Source: Bisporella sp. PMI_857
Taxonomy: Eukaryota > Ascomycota > Leotiomycetes > Helotiales > Helotiaceae
Length of the DNA stretch: 64,000 bases
Direction of reading: 5' to 3'
NCBI GenBank assembly: GCA_021307315.1
Contig: JAJSPD010000003.1
Location: 310,001-374,000, forward strand
The notes under the pieces are model-generated. The model did not search any database, was not told the DNA's origin, and worked only from the letters and a program-made list of their open reading frames with translations. This document shows, piece after piece, positions 36,945 to 48,947 of this stretch. The stretch's first letter is position 1. Each line of letters opens with the position of its first letter. Position numbers and translations under genes: made by a program.

Positions 36945-37586
36945 AGCATGATTTAAAACTATTGTTTGGAACTTGGGGGGAACCATCCCCGCGAAAGAAA
37001 TTGGAGAGCAATGCGGAAAAGTTTACCATTACGCAGGATTGTGCTTTTGCTTCCGGAATCAATCGGCTCAGACATTCATTGTCTGAGGACCGCATTCGCG
37101 AAACCGGTCAGATGAATGTTACCCGGACGAGACTTATCTCTGCTTGCTAATCACCTCTACTTTATCCATTATCCAATGTTGATCCGACAAGGATGGCAGC
37201 TCACACCATCACAGGACGCGACATTGGACGCGGTCGCGCTTGGTGCATCAACCAAGTATCATGATGAGAAGCAAGAGGCAGAAACACACTTGTGGACCAA
37301 AGTCTGGGTCATCAAGTATGTATGCACAAGACCAGCCTTGTTCTATATAGCACTGCTACTTTTCACCGACATTTCATTATAGCGAGGTGGATTGGGGCAT
37401 TTGCTGATAGTGGGTGGTGGTAATTACTATTATTTAGACGGCTTGTTCATGGGTTTTCCCCCACATTACGGAATGCTTGCTGTATTGGCCACCCCTCCCT
37501 CCCCTTCCACACACGCGAACCCCTGCCAATTGGCGTTTTTTCCACACACATTCGATTGCAATCAAACTCAATCTCCTCCTGTTTTT

Positions 37587-37606
37587 CTCTCTCTCTCTCT
37601 CTCTCT
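37587..37606. repeat. (CT)10 tract upstream of the CCCH gene
   Basis: About ten CT units some 300 bases before the ATG, within a longer CT-rich leader. Such tracts are common in fungal promoters. Confidence 0.85.
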
Positions 37607-37907
37607 CCTTTGCAATGGAAATATGAACCCGGTATTCTTCAAAGGCTTAAACTTCTATCTATCATAGCAGCTATCCTATCTACCTAATTTTCTTCAATTT
37701 TTCCGCAACTACCTTTACCTCAATCCAGACCGGCTCAAAGACTGCCCACTTTTTACAAAACTATCACCCAGATCTACTTTGAGAACCCCAATATCCATTT
37801 TGGGAGACCTTCAAACCGATAGTCGCATTTTCACAAAGGCCAATTGCTTAATCTTTCTGGCAGATTACCTCCGTTGAATCCGACTAGCTTAGAATACTGC
37901 GAGCATA

Positions 37908-39890
37908 ATGTCATACTCTTCTAATGCCTTGAAAGCTCTGCAGCAGGTCAAAAATGTGAGGAGCGCGTGCATCTCCCGCGTATGATAGGTTATGTACTAA
38001 CTAATTACTACTCAGAGCCTGCTCATACTATACGGAGCAAACTATTTCACCGAAGATGACTGGGCTACTATAGATCGAATTATACACAAGGGAAAATATG
38101 TGTTTACAAACGGACCACCAGCAAATATGCTAGATGACGATGAGCCTTTCATTACATTCGACGAAACTGGCTTTACAGCCATTGAGTCCGTCAAGTCCAA
38201 GTCTGACAAAGCTCCTACATCTGCGGACACGTCCCTAAGCCCAAACAGCGGCACCACTTCTCCATTAACAACAACATACACTCCTGTAGAGGAAGTCCCA
38301 GAAATGCCTAGGCCGGAAGAAGTGAAAGGCGAGATATCCTCTTGGGCATCTAAGGTGGGCGTGGTAGAAGGAGGGATTTCACAGCCCGCAGCCACCACGA
38401 GGTTGCCTCATCATGTCCCCCCTAGCTATGCCTCCTCAGTACATTCGTCCCCACTCTCTTCATCTAGTAAGTGGACTCTGAAGAATAGCAAGAAACGACC
38501 TGGACAGTCGAAAGGTGGTTCCTCGTCGGGACCACCACCGCCTCCAGCCGGCTTTAACGCCAATTCAACCTATGTGGCCAGCAGACCACAAGATACGTTG
38601 AAAAGTAAGATCGAAGTGCAACCTGGGGATCAGGTTCTGCTTCAGCAATTCATCTCAGGGACGATATATAAAGGACGAAATCTGCGGACGAAGAAGGAAG
38701 GCTTCGTCTACTGTACCATTTTTGACCTGCCGCAACCAGCTTCACTACAGGTAACTGGCGCTGACAGGCTGATGCATGTACAACCCCCGTTGCAAAAGGA
38801 TGTAAGTACCAATCTGGATCAGAAGAGCGAACGAATGACGTACTCAGTAAACATGATGCAGAGCTTGAATATCACCGAATGGAATAAGGAATCAGCTTCT
38901 CGAAAGAGAGCTCCGTCGATCGACAGAGTGGAGAATTCAAATGCGGCTACGTGGAACGAAGATCCTGCTCCTCGGCCGACACCTCCAAAGTCGCCCGAAG
39001 TCCAGACATCAACTCAGGATGAATGGCAGCAGGTTCTGAGCCCTCGCAAAAGTAGTACCGCATATATCCCACCAAATGCACGTCAAGGATCTCTAGCAGC
39101 CCAGAACACTTCCCAGAACTATCCACCAGATGTTCAAGCGAAAATTGATCAAGCGGTTCGCCAAATCATCAGTGAGGAGGTATGGTTTCCTCGTCTCATC
39201 TGATGATGAGTACACTAACAACTAATACAGGTCGATGGTATTCACCATACCCCATCTGGTCCGAAATCCATGCTGTATTCAAAGTCCGCGAAATGGGAGC
39301 CACCGCAAGAGCCAATCGCCCCCAAGACTTGGGTTTGCCGCTTCTGGTACCAAGGTACCGTAGGTGGCGGCGATGGGTGCCGCTTCACTGACGAAGAATG
39401 TAGAGACATCCACGCTCGAGTTAACGACAAAGGAGAGCCGATTATCCTTCATCCAGGGAAACCTACGTGGGCTGCTGTCGCAGATTACATCCCGCCTCTT
39501 GCGCATCCGACTCCAATCATTGGAGTGGACGGGGAGGTTGTAGGCGTAGAACCAGTCATGGAAGAGGGGATGGAAACGAAGTCGTGGACTTGTTACTTCT
39601 GGGCCGGCAAAGGGTGCACTAAGTCGGAATCGGTGTGTAAATTTGCACATAAACCTACGGTGAACGGGATTGCGAAGACGAAGGCGGCTTTTAAGGCACG
39701 ATTTCCCCACAGTGGTGGATATGGAGCAGGACGTAACCCCTGGGAGACGGAGACTGTTACGAGCTGGCGACGAGGAGTTGATGGAGAGGCGAATAAGGAG
39801 CCAATGATCGATGCTTGGGGCCAAGACGCTAAGCCTGTACATTTGCTTGACCAGGAGAACAAATTGACGCAGCAGCAGATCGGCTGGTGA
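37908..39890 (+). CDS. CCCH zinc-finger protein, probable RNA-binding, fungal-specific layout
   Basis: Three exons (37908-37955, 38016-39179, 39231-39890) give 623 residues. Both introns are phase 0 with good branch points (TACTAAC, ACTAATAC). The N-terminus has a helical segment (YFTEDDWATIDRIIHKGKYV); a long disordered Ser/Pro-rich middle follows. Two CCCH fingers lie near residues 438-463 (C-x13-C-x6-C-x3-H) and 523-543 (C-x7-C-x6-C-x3-H). The fingers suggest RNA or DNA binding; the exact role is unknown to me. The stop TGA lies inside a perfect GTGAGT donor, so the C-terminus could be longer by splicing; ending at 39890 is the simplest reading. It converges on the sterol-transfer gene. 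Confidence 0.85.
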
Positions 39891-41174
39891 GTATAGTTTA
39901 GTGTTTGGACTATGCCTTGTCCATAGTTTTGGTTTGTTCCCTTTGGCGTTTGGTGCTCAGTAGGACCTAAGTAATTGGCGTTGAATTTGATGATAATATG
40001 TCCTGGATAATGAGTAAGAAATGAGTTTGCATATGATATCTTTTGTTCCTCAATCTGAAACCTATTCTGATATGTTTGTCTTATATAATTATGATTATTT
40101 TACGCCAAGGAAGTCGCATAATCCTTCAACCCCTATTCCATGAGTCAAATACAGGAATCCCTTGGAATCTCAAAGTCACAAAGAGAAAATCACGTTGAAT
40201 ACTTCGAGTGCGTTTCTCTTAGACCAGGATTTTATTGCGTTGCACCACATGTTATTTTGTCGTCATTGCCCTTTCTGGTCGTCTCAAAACTTATGTGTAC
40301 CAATGACTGAGACTTGTGCTACGCGAGCTCCAATGTTCCTCAGTCTACCATCTCGCAGCAACTCCTTCCGATACATTATCTAAGGTCGCCTACATAAAAA
40401 CTCTTTTCTTTAGATGCCCAGAAGCTCGATTTCCACCAAGTTCCCCTTCCCAACCCCCATCGCTACCCGCAATCCTCTCCATCGGGCAAAGATGATGTAT
40501 CTAGGCTTTTCCCCAGGAGCGGGAACCGTGCCGCGCAGATCGTCCCGATGCATCCAGCACGGCTACCTACATGCCCCAAGGATGCGACAAGTCCATTTTT
40601 CATCTCATTGCGTGCTCTTGGGTCGGGATCGGATATTATCAGCCTACCAGGCCGTGGATTTTCAAATCTTGTTCTGCTTGGTACGACCTGTAAAGAGAGC
40701 AAATGAAAAATAGAAGAAGAGAGAATATTGCTTGTTGGGGGGATGGGGAACCGATCTATGTGGCGCTTTGTATTGTACAGTACCAACAATCGGCGCATTA
40801 ATCAAGGATGTCCGGGGAGCTGTCCTGCTGAGCCGGCTATGTTCCATTTATTACTACCGGTCTTGCAAGTCTCCTGCCGTGCTGAGCAAAACGAGAAGTC
40901 AATGCCATCAAGAAGGGCATGGAACACTTGGATCTCGCACTATATTAAACACCTGTATAGAGTACATAGCAACCAAATAAAGCATCGCCTAGTAAGGCTC
41001 GGAGTGAGGCACTAAGCCGAGTTATCACTTGATACAATGCTATATACGTAGATACGGAAAAGAAGTGACAAAGAAACAAAGTGGTATTTGTGATCGCTAA
41101 CCAAGCAGTCAATATAAGAACACAGTTCCGCCGTTCATACAATCATCCATTTTGTACATATACATGTGCCACCA
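39891..41174. other. Convergent intergenic region
   Basis: 3' flanks of the CCCH gene (plus) and the GRAM/VASt gene (minus). No gene was supported between them. Confidence 0.5.
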
Positions 41175-44100
41175 TCACAGCTCCCCTTTCGTCTGCCCTT
41201 TGATCGGCTCCACTGGCAGTCCGCTCTTCCCTCGATCTGACGCCTTCTTCAGCTTATCCTTCCCAACTATATCCTTCAGCACTCTCAACCTCTCCTCTGT
41301 GACCCTGATCGCGTGATCTACCTCGATCGCCGCCAACTTCTCGTCTTTTAACCTGTCTTTCACGATACTCGTTTCACCAGTTGCAACATCGCGTAGGCGG
41401 TCCATGCCCACTCGGTCTTCGAGCCATTGCCATAGCTCGCTTTCTTCTCGCCGCCAGATCTCTTCATACGCGGCAACTCTCTCAGGTGTGTTGACTCCCC
41501 ACCCAATGTCGTGCTTACCGCCCCTCGTACCAAACCCAAACCAACTTGCCACTAACAGGCCAACGAGGAGACCATACATCATGTTGCCCGTCATTAAAGG
41601 ACCTAGTATGTTGACCACTGGGCCAAGCACCGGCTGCACCGGCTGGAGAAGACCCCAATCAGCATTTTCAGACTTGACGTTCGAGCTTCCTTCGGTTTCT
41701 TTTGATGTTGACGGTGCTGTCCTGGACTTCTTGCCTTTCTTCCCTTTCTTGCCAACTGCTGCAGGAGCTGCACGCTTGGAAGAAACTGCGGCCTCTAAAG
41801 ATGTGATGATGTCTTTCGCATATTTAATCTGGCCATCATTCGCGCCTTTCTCAATAGGACCTAAAAACCATCAGCTAGGAGAACAATCGCAGAGCAGAAT
41901 TAGTATACCTTTCAGCCATGATTTACCAGTCCACTCGATGGCGCAATTCATTTGCAGTCGAGTGGCATTGCCTTCTGCCCATGAGAGGCAGTACTTCGTT
42001 TTCGTACTGAAAACATTTCCGCTTGGCACATCTGGAGTTTGCGTAGAAATTGTGACCGAAACCGCCTTTTCAAGATCTAAGGCATCCAGAGTTTCTGTGC
42101 AGACACACTTCGTCTGCTTTGGGCCGATAGAACCATTAAGCGGCTTGATGTAAGAGTAGAGACGGACTTTATTGTCTAGACTGAGTGGCTTTTTGGAATT
42201 TTCCCCGTCCATCGTCAAATCTAAGCATTTCTGTTCCACTGTGAGCCAGTTTGCCATCCACACAGTGGAAGCTGGCCCGAACATGAGACTGTAAACTTTG
42301 CCAAGGGGAGCTTGAATGACTTCATCCGCGAGAATTTTTGCGTAATGTGTAACACCATCAGTACATTGCGTGGGCGCATGTGTAGCAGGTCCAGGGAAGT
42401 CAGCGGCTGGACCGGCAGTTGTAGATTCCTTTTTCTCCACATCTAGACCATTTTGGACTACAGCTGCTGAAGGTTTGCGGCTTACAACCTTATCTCCAAC
42501 ATCACTTCCAGCAATACTACCCCCGGCCTGCTCATAGCTCATAGCATCTGTTCCATCATCTTCATCATACATATCGCCTTCTTCGTCATCACTCTCTGAC
42601 TCTGATGCACTCTGACCGCCAACAGTGCCATCGTCCTTCTCGGTTTTGTCGCCGCCACCAGCGTCATCAAGTCGGACGCCATTAAGGGATGACCGTAAGT
42701 TTGGATGGCCAATCCTCCAGATACCCACGATTAAGTCGTATGTAGAATCCCGACTGGTGAAGCTGGCAAAAATGTGCTTAGCATGTAGAGTTGAGATTTC
42801 CAGTCCATTCTTGAATAGCAAGGCAGTACTTCGTTTTTCGATAGACACAATCTCGTCAAAGCTCATGACTAAGGTTGTTACCCAACCAAAGATATTGCTG
42901 CTGAAGCAGAGATGACCTTCCGAAACGTAAAGTCTACCATGCGCCAAAATTTCCTTTTGTAAAGCGCAGCTATAATCTTCGATCAAATAGTCATCATCTG
43001 GAACGCTTCTAAAAAGTTGATGATAGTCTCGATTTCTCTTCTTGCTGGCAACTGCAAACCCTGTAATTTTTGGCTGTGGCGTGACCCCAACTGCAGTAGG
43101 ATGAGCTACCGAAGAATGTGCTGCCGAAATCATTGCTCCAATCGTTGTACCATTTGTCATACCTGTCGCTGCCGAGCTGCCTCTTTTTCGTCGACCTCCT
43201 ATCGCGCTTCGGATGCTGCCACTACGATGGATACCAGTTTTACCTTCGAAAACACTGCCGTTTGGAGGGGTCTGGTCTCCCATAGATGGTTCATAGAACG
43301 AGCGAGGGCGGACTATGGTAGATACATCTTCAGCCTCTGGAGTATGATTATTCTCCTTGTTGTCCGACGCCAAATTGGCTGGCGTACCTGCACGAATAGT
43401 TGAGTCATCGTTTGTAGATTCGGACCTCCCTCTTGTTTCATCCGATATTTTTGATACTGTCGGCGAATTGGCGCCGCTGCTATTCTCTGAGATACCTAAA
43501 TGGCTCAAGCTGAGGTCTCCCATCCCTAATGTCTTTACTGCTAGCTCCTTCTCCTCAACCTGAGAGCCTGTATCGTCCTTTTCACCAAGCGTTTCTACCT
43601 CTGGATTTTCTGGCTCTTTAATATCTTGCAGAACAGTTTTATGTTTTCCGCCAGAGGCAGATGTGTTTGATATAGTATTTCCTAGGGTTGTCGCCGCGTT
43701 CTGTGCAGCTGAGAATACGGACGAAAAGAAACCACTTCCTTGTGTGGAGGTGTTTGGTGTTGTCGATCCGTTTTCGTGTAGTGGAGTCAGCGGCGCGGAA
43801 GTGATGTTCGATAATTTGCTGGGTCCTAATGTTGATGATCCTGATCTAATTCTTCGGTGCGATATCATATTCCCCGAAGGGGAGGTTACGACATTGGGAT
43901 TCGTGGCAGGGTCTGAAGAACCTCGCTCTCTCTGGGCGGCTGGGGAGAAATGTAGAGGGTCTGAATCTGTGGGCGTCGGCGGAGTATTCACTATCATCGG
44001 CGCAGGTTCACCTGGAGGTGGCGGCGGTGGTGTTTGCGGTGCGCTGGTGTTGATAGGCAGCGGAGCTTTGGCGGTTCGAGGACGTTCAGGGGAAGACGTC

Positions 44101-45386
44101 GCAGAGAACCCCGATACCTGTTGCGGTGACTGCGTAAGTTTTTCAGGAAATATTGACCCAAGCCTAGATGCGACACTTCCACGTCGACTATCTGTTGTGA
44201 TCTTCTCCGGTTCCTTCTGCACTTGTTCCACCCCGGCCCCTCTTTCAGGGCTCGTATTAGGACTTTGTGCTCGTCGCCCAGGTCGGAGAGCTTCTTTCAA
44301 TCTGCGAGCTGGAGATGGGGATCGTCTCTGTGATCCGTCTGTAGGTGCTCGAAGAGAGTTCTTGAGCAACGCCGGTTCAACTTCTGAGGCCGCCAGATTG
44401 TCGGATGTATTGGAAACCGTTGAAGTCCGGCTGGCTCCGTTTGGGTCGCCTTCTATATTAGAAGGATCTACCGGGACAATGGCAGACTGAATGAGAGGAG
44501 AAGATGTGGTGAGATAACCGGTGTGTGAAGGATGCGATATCAGAGGAGGCGGAGCTGTTCTAGTCGACGGTCTACTCGGTGGTTATTATTAGACAAGTAC
44601 ACGTAATCTGCCAGCCTTTCACTGATGAAGGCCGGTTGCAAACGATGGAGATCGATGGAGACCATAGAAATAAAATAACAAAGCAATGAATCCAGGAGAA
44701 GCCTTGGGAGTTGTACCAATGAACTGTAGAGCTGAAGTTTCCACCAAGAAGGAAGCCGTTGTTAGATCCTCTATGGTGGAACAACGCCGGATTCTCGCTT
44801 CTGCAGTGGCTAGGATCATCCGTTACCGTATTGTTTTGCAGTCGTATATCGTATTCGTGCACCCCATCCATCGCAAGCTTGAGAGGATGAAGCTTCCAGA
44901 AAAACCATGAAGAAAAGAAAAGAAAAGGGAATCAACTTACTTCTCGTAATCTGGTTCTAAATTCTCTGCGAGATGGCTAGCACTTTCCGAAGAATCGTGG
45001 TATGTCAGTGTTGGTCTGCCTTCGCTCTCAAGAGTTCCTCGGTCCGCAACACTTCTCCCTCTAGCAGCCTCTTCCAACTCGCGTTGCTCATCTTCTTGCT
45101 GTTGCTTCTTCTGCCGACGTTTTGTTCCTATCTTGGGTATTAGCTTCTTAAGCCCGCTGGTTTCGTCATTGTCGTCGTCTGGGCCCTTGACCCGATCAGT
45201 GATGCTATCGAGAGATGCACGAATACCATGGCTGTCGCTATCGGTGCTTGTTCCTGTGCCCACTGTAGATGAAGCGCTCCTCAACGAGTTGGTGGCAGAC
45301 TCTCGTTGCTTCTTGTCACGGCGGTTCTTGGAAAAAATGGTTGTCAAACCATTTCTGGCGGGCGATTGCGAATCTCTATCTGCCAT
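41175..45386 (-). CDS. GRAM/VASt sterol-transfer protein (LAM/Ltc1/Ysp family)
   Basis: Three exons (45386-44941, 44571-41909, 41860-41175) give 1264 residues. The start MADRDSQSPARNGLTTIF is the first ATG in frame. The middle exon has no ATG of its own at the proper place, so the upstream exon is needed. A long disordered Ser/Pro-rich region leads to a GRAM domain (about 667-775; LFRSVPDDDYLIEDYSCALQ) and a VASt sterol-binding domain (about 889-1045; GPASTVWMANW). One membrane span follows (MMYGLLVGLLVASWFGF, about 1129-1146), then a short charged tail. The family sits at ER contact sites and moves sterol between membranes. The first intron is 369 nt, unusually long; either of two acceptors, TAG or GAG three bases apart, keeps the frame. 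Confidence 0.9.
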
Positions 45387-46205
45387 GATGCATATATGTA
45401 TTCGTGAGTCGGAACTGTGGTACAATTCCCCTTAAATTGGTAGGACAAATATGGATGTCTCGACTGGAAGCGTAGAGCCACGACTGAATGGAGCAGAATC
45501 CAGAAGATAACTTGCGACACTCCTAGGATGCTTTGATTGAAGATTATCACACAAAGATGGATGCGACTGTATGACGCTGTGCCTCAAACGCAGTACTGAT
45601 TATACACTTCGTGTAGGAATAACATGCTATTCGTATTAGTCGCCCAAATGGCGAACAGGAGCTAAATCCTGGGGCTCATGTGGCGCTGTGAATAGCCTCA
45701 AATATTGATTCAGGAAGAAGCATAGACCAAGGTGTCCCAAAGCATAACAGTAGGATGGATTAAGTTTCTGGTAAGGGGTTGTGTTTGGGTGTACAGTACG
45801 AACTCCCCATGCCTGTCACATACCATAACTACCCCTAAGTAACCAAAGTAAAATACAGTACTTGTCCCACACTGTACACTGCCTCGCTGCCGTCACTGCC
45901 ACACTGCCCACCCGTTCCAAGGCCAAGGTTCCCCACTGAGAATTGCACCTTCCTTTCTGCCCACAGCATCATTGGTCATTTGATCGGCTCTATGTTTAGC
46001 CTCTTATCTTATTGCCGAACCGATAAGACACGGACAAGAATGGAAGTCGATGGCTTGGTTTCAGCCTCATCTCGTGACCCATTACAAGTTTACCTCGTCT
46101 ACTTTCCGCTTGCAGCAATGACCTAACTCTATAGAATATCACCGTCTAACAGAGCTCGCAGATACCTAAAGTTGGGTTGTGATATGTCCATGAGATAATA
46201 CTGCC
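45387..46205. promoter_or_regulatory. Divergent promoter region, sterol-transfer and Atg38-like genes
   Basis: About 820 bases separate the two start codons. A CATTGGTC (inverted CCAAT) element lies near 45970. No TATA box is evident on either side. Confidence 0.3.
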
Positions 46206-47860
46206 ATGGAGTCTGCATCTCTTACTCAGGCAAGCTAGCAGGCAACCCTCCCTGCTTAAATCAACCAACTCTAATCTATCTTTAGGCCCACGATCATGCC
46301 CGTGCTGCCTCCATAGCTACGCACAGCTCCGAGACTACTGTTGCGATTAACGAACATGCTCTTGCTGCTGGAGAATTCTCCAAGGCAGCGTCTGGGACTG
46401 GAAATGTGGAAGCGTTAAGGACCTTACGATTGCTGGAGCAACATCATCAGAGACTCTCCGAACTTTTACGATATCCAACGGAACACCCCCCCGCTACAGC
46501 ATCTGATGCAGCTGAAGTCCAAGCAACTACAGAAAAACCTCTGTCGACGTCTGCCGCAGTCGCAGAACTTCGTGCCTCCAAGTCTGACCTAGGTCCCAGA
46601 ACGGCTTCCCCGCTCCGGACACCTCCAAGCCTTGCACATAACCGCCGTTTACCGCCTCGTGAACTCAGCTCTTCAATAGCAAGCAATCTTGCATCTGCGC
46701 GTGGTATCAGAGCGAACTATACCCGTCAACCTCTTTCTCCAAGCATATCTACACAACAGGCTCCTGGAAATCTTGAATCCCTGCCTCGTAAAGACTCGAA
46801 GATATCCAAGATACCAGCCAGTATTCCGGAACACGGTCAGCCATCATGGGTCCCACCTACTCAACCCAAAAAATCCGAGGCCCAAACGTCTACCTCACGT
46901 ACACCTATGGCTTCACAGCCATCTATCGCTGCTGGAAATGAGGAGGGCTTTTCGAGATTTTATAGCACATTCGAAAATATACTTCATAGGTTATCTGCAC
47001 CTCTAGCTTTCGCGGGACTTCCTCTGGTCTCTGAAGATGGGCCAAAGTCTCCAGAACCAGACGTTGTCTCACCTAAAAGAACTAAACTGCCAAGAGAGAG
47101 GACAGGCTCTGATCCAGATCTTACAAAATTTATTTCTCGCGCTGCACTTCGAGCTTCAGCTCGTGACGGTCATGCTGGAACAGACTCATTCTATGTTGTA
47201 CCCGCCACAGGCCACACAGTATCCTATGCTCATATTTTGTCTTTTGCCGAAAAAGAAAAACGACGCATGGAAGCCACTATGCATAGCGAAAACCCAGATC
47301 TCTTTACCGACCCGAATGAAGAAGATGACTTTGTTGATGCTAGGGAAACACCAATGCCAACCTCACCATCTTCGTCTAAGACAACTAAAGGCAGAAAACC
47401 GAATAGCAAGGAGCTAGAGAACAGGGTAGAGGAACTTAGCACAGAGAATCAGAGCCTCAAGGTTGTGGTGGACAGGTTAAGTAAAAGACTTCATGCGTTC
47501 GAAATGTCCGCGCAGAATAGTAGCATGGCCTTACAAGAGAGCATGAGGATGATGCGGGATATGAGCCCTGTTGGACGCGCCGCTCCTGCGCTATCACGGG
47601 GAAACTCTGCGGCAGGGGGTGCAGATGAAGGTCTTCGGCGACGGATCACAGAACTGGAAGAACACATTCGTCTAGGTGGGAAACAAATGGCGCAGCTAGA
47701 GAAGGAAAACGCTGGCCTAAACAGCAAGCTTGGACAGTATCGGGAGAAATGGGCGAAGTTGAAAGAGAGCGCGAAGAATCGGCGGGGAGGGGATTTTAAA
47801 AATGGATCTTCGGCGCAGGCTTCCCCGCAACCCGATGCTGATAGAGATGTCCCTCCATAG
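46206..47860 (+). CDS. Atg38-like autophagy protein: MIT domain plus C-terminal coiled coil
   Basis: Two exons, a 24 nt first exon (46206-46229) and 46286-47860, give 532 residues. The intron has a GC donor (GCAAGC) and a TTTAG acceptor, and its removal yields a continuous N-terminal helical bundle (LTQAHDHARAASIATHSSE... ELL). This looks like the MIT domain of Atg38/NRBF2 proteins. A disordered Ser/Pro-rich region follows, then a conserved fungal segment (SFYVVPATGHTVSYAHILSF) and two coiled coils near residues 340-385 and 420-470 (KELENRVEELSTENQSLKVV). Atg38 links Vps15-Vps34 to Atg14 in PI3-kinase complex I at the pre-autophagosomal site. The assignment rests on domain layout and general resemblance, not an alignment. 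Confidence 0.65.
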
Positions 47861-48947
47861 TGGTGATTTATTGGAAAGCGTGACATCTTTTCAAGAAGAA
47901 TATTAAGGAGTTAAGTAGCTAGTATTTTGATGAGGATGACCTTGTTCTGTAGCAGCATAGGTTATGCTCCAAGCCGCCCTTGGCTTTGCTACTATCTATT
48001 TGGGTTTTCACTCGTTTTCTAAGCTGCGAGAATATAAAATTAGGCTACTATTTTCATGAGATTGCCACCATTGGCGTAGTTTCCCCAAGTCAACCCCCTA
48101 ATTATTATAGTGGTTTCTGAGGTACCAGTACATAAATCAAGACAGAAATTTCGCAAACCGAAGCAAATATCCCACAGAGCACAGGCAAAATCATCACAAC
48201 CAGCCAAGTCTCCTCTCCACAATCTTGTGCTGATCCCGAGATCGCGCCGCAGGCCTTCGCCTCGGGGTTAGCATATGCGCTCTCTCTTCGCAGCTGTCGC
48301 GATATTTCCCTGTGACATCCTTTCTGTTTGCGATTTCTTCATTTCCAGAGTGACCTTTGGCTTATGAAGGTTCTTGAATCATCGTGCTTGACGGTTCGTC
48401 CGATTCTGATCGCCCCTATTTAAGCGAGAAACTGATGACTAATATACATTTTGCTCGCCCTGGCATACGAAGGATAGGATTAAAGACTCATTACAAGGTA
48501 CGAGGAATGCATCCGGTGTATTGCTCTACGGTTGAGACTGTTGTATGCTCCGTGCAGAGCTTCAAATCAGGTTTCAGCATCGAGAAGGAAATTGGGCGAC
48601 CGAGGTATCATAGCCAGATTAAGTTGCACTAACTCGAGGATGATATTCTAAATATCATCGAGCCTACGCTAGGATGGTAATGAGACATCACATTCGTAAT
48701 TGACAAATCAAAAAATCAAATAAAAGGAAACTTTTCTTTCAGATCTTCGTGCATTATTTACACAACCGTGCCCTCCAAAGAACGAGAGAGTGGTGAAGTA
48801 TGTCTCGAGAAACGCGACCATGTGGCTATAAATGCAGCACCACCGCAGTGCCAACGCCGGCAAATGCATGCAAAAGGTATCAAATATCATCGTACAAGTC
48901 CTGAAATTCCGGGCGAATAGCTCCATGCAAATTCATCCCCTTGAATC
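47861..48947. other. Convergent intergenic region
   Basis: 3' flanks of the Atg38-like gene and Tho2. Only short, unsupported ORFs are present. Confidence 0.5.

Larger units (their letters stand above)
33941..37907. other. 4 kb gap without a supported gene
   Basis: Only short ORFs occur. The longest minus-strand one (36949-36617) owes its start to the CTG/CAG repeat at 36908. The last 400 bases before 37908 are pyrimidine-rich, with a CT run at 37587-37606, and probably form the promoter and leader of the CCCH gene. Confidence 0.45.

Noticed and set aside
36617..36949. Polyglutamine protein ORF
   Set aside because: The frame begins in the CTG/CAG microsatellite and has no splice support or conserved text.
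43663..44490. Plus-strand ORF of 275 codons
   Set aside because: Antisense to the disordered region of the sterol-transfer gene, whose exons and domains are well supported.
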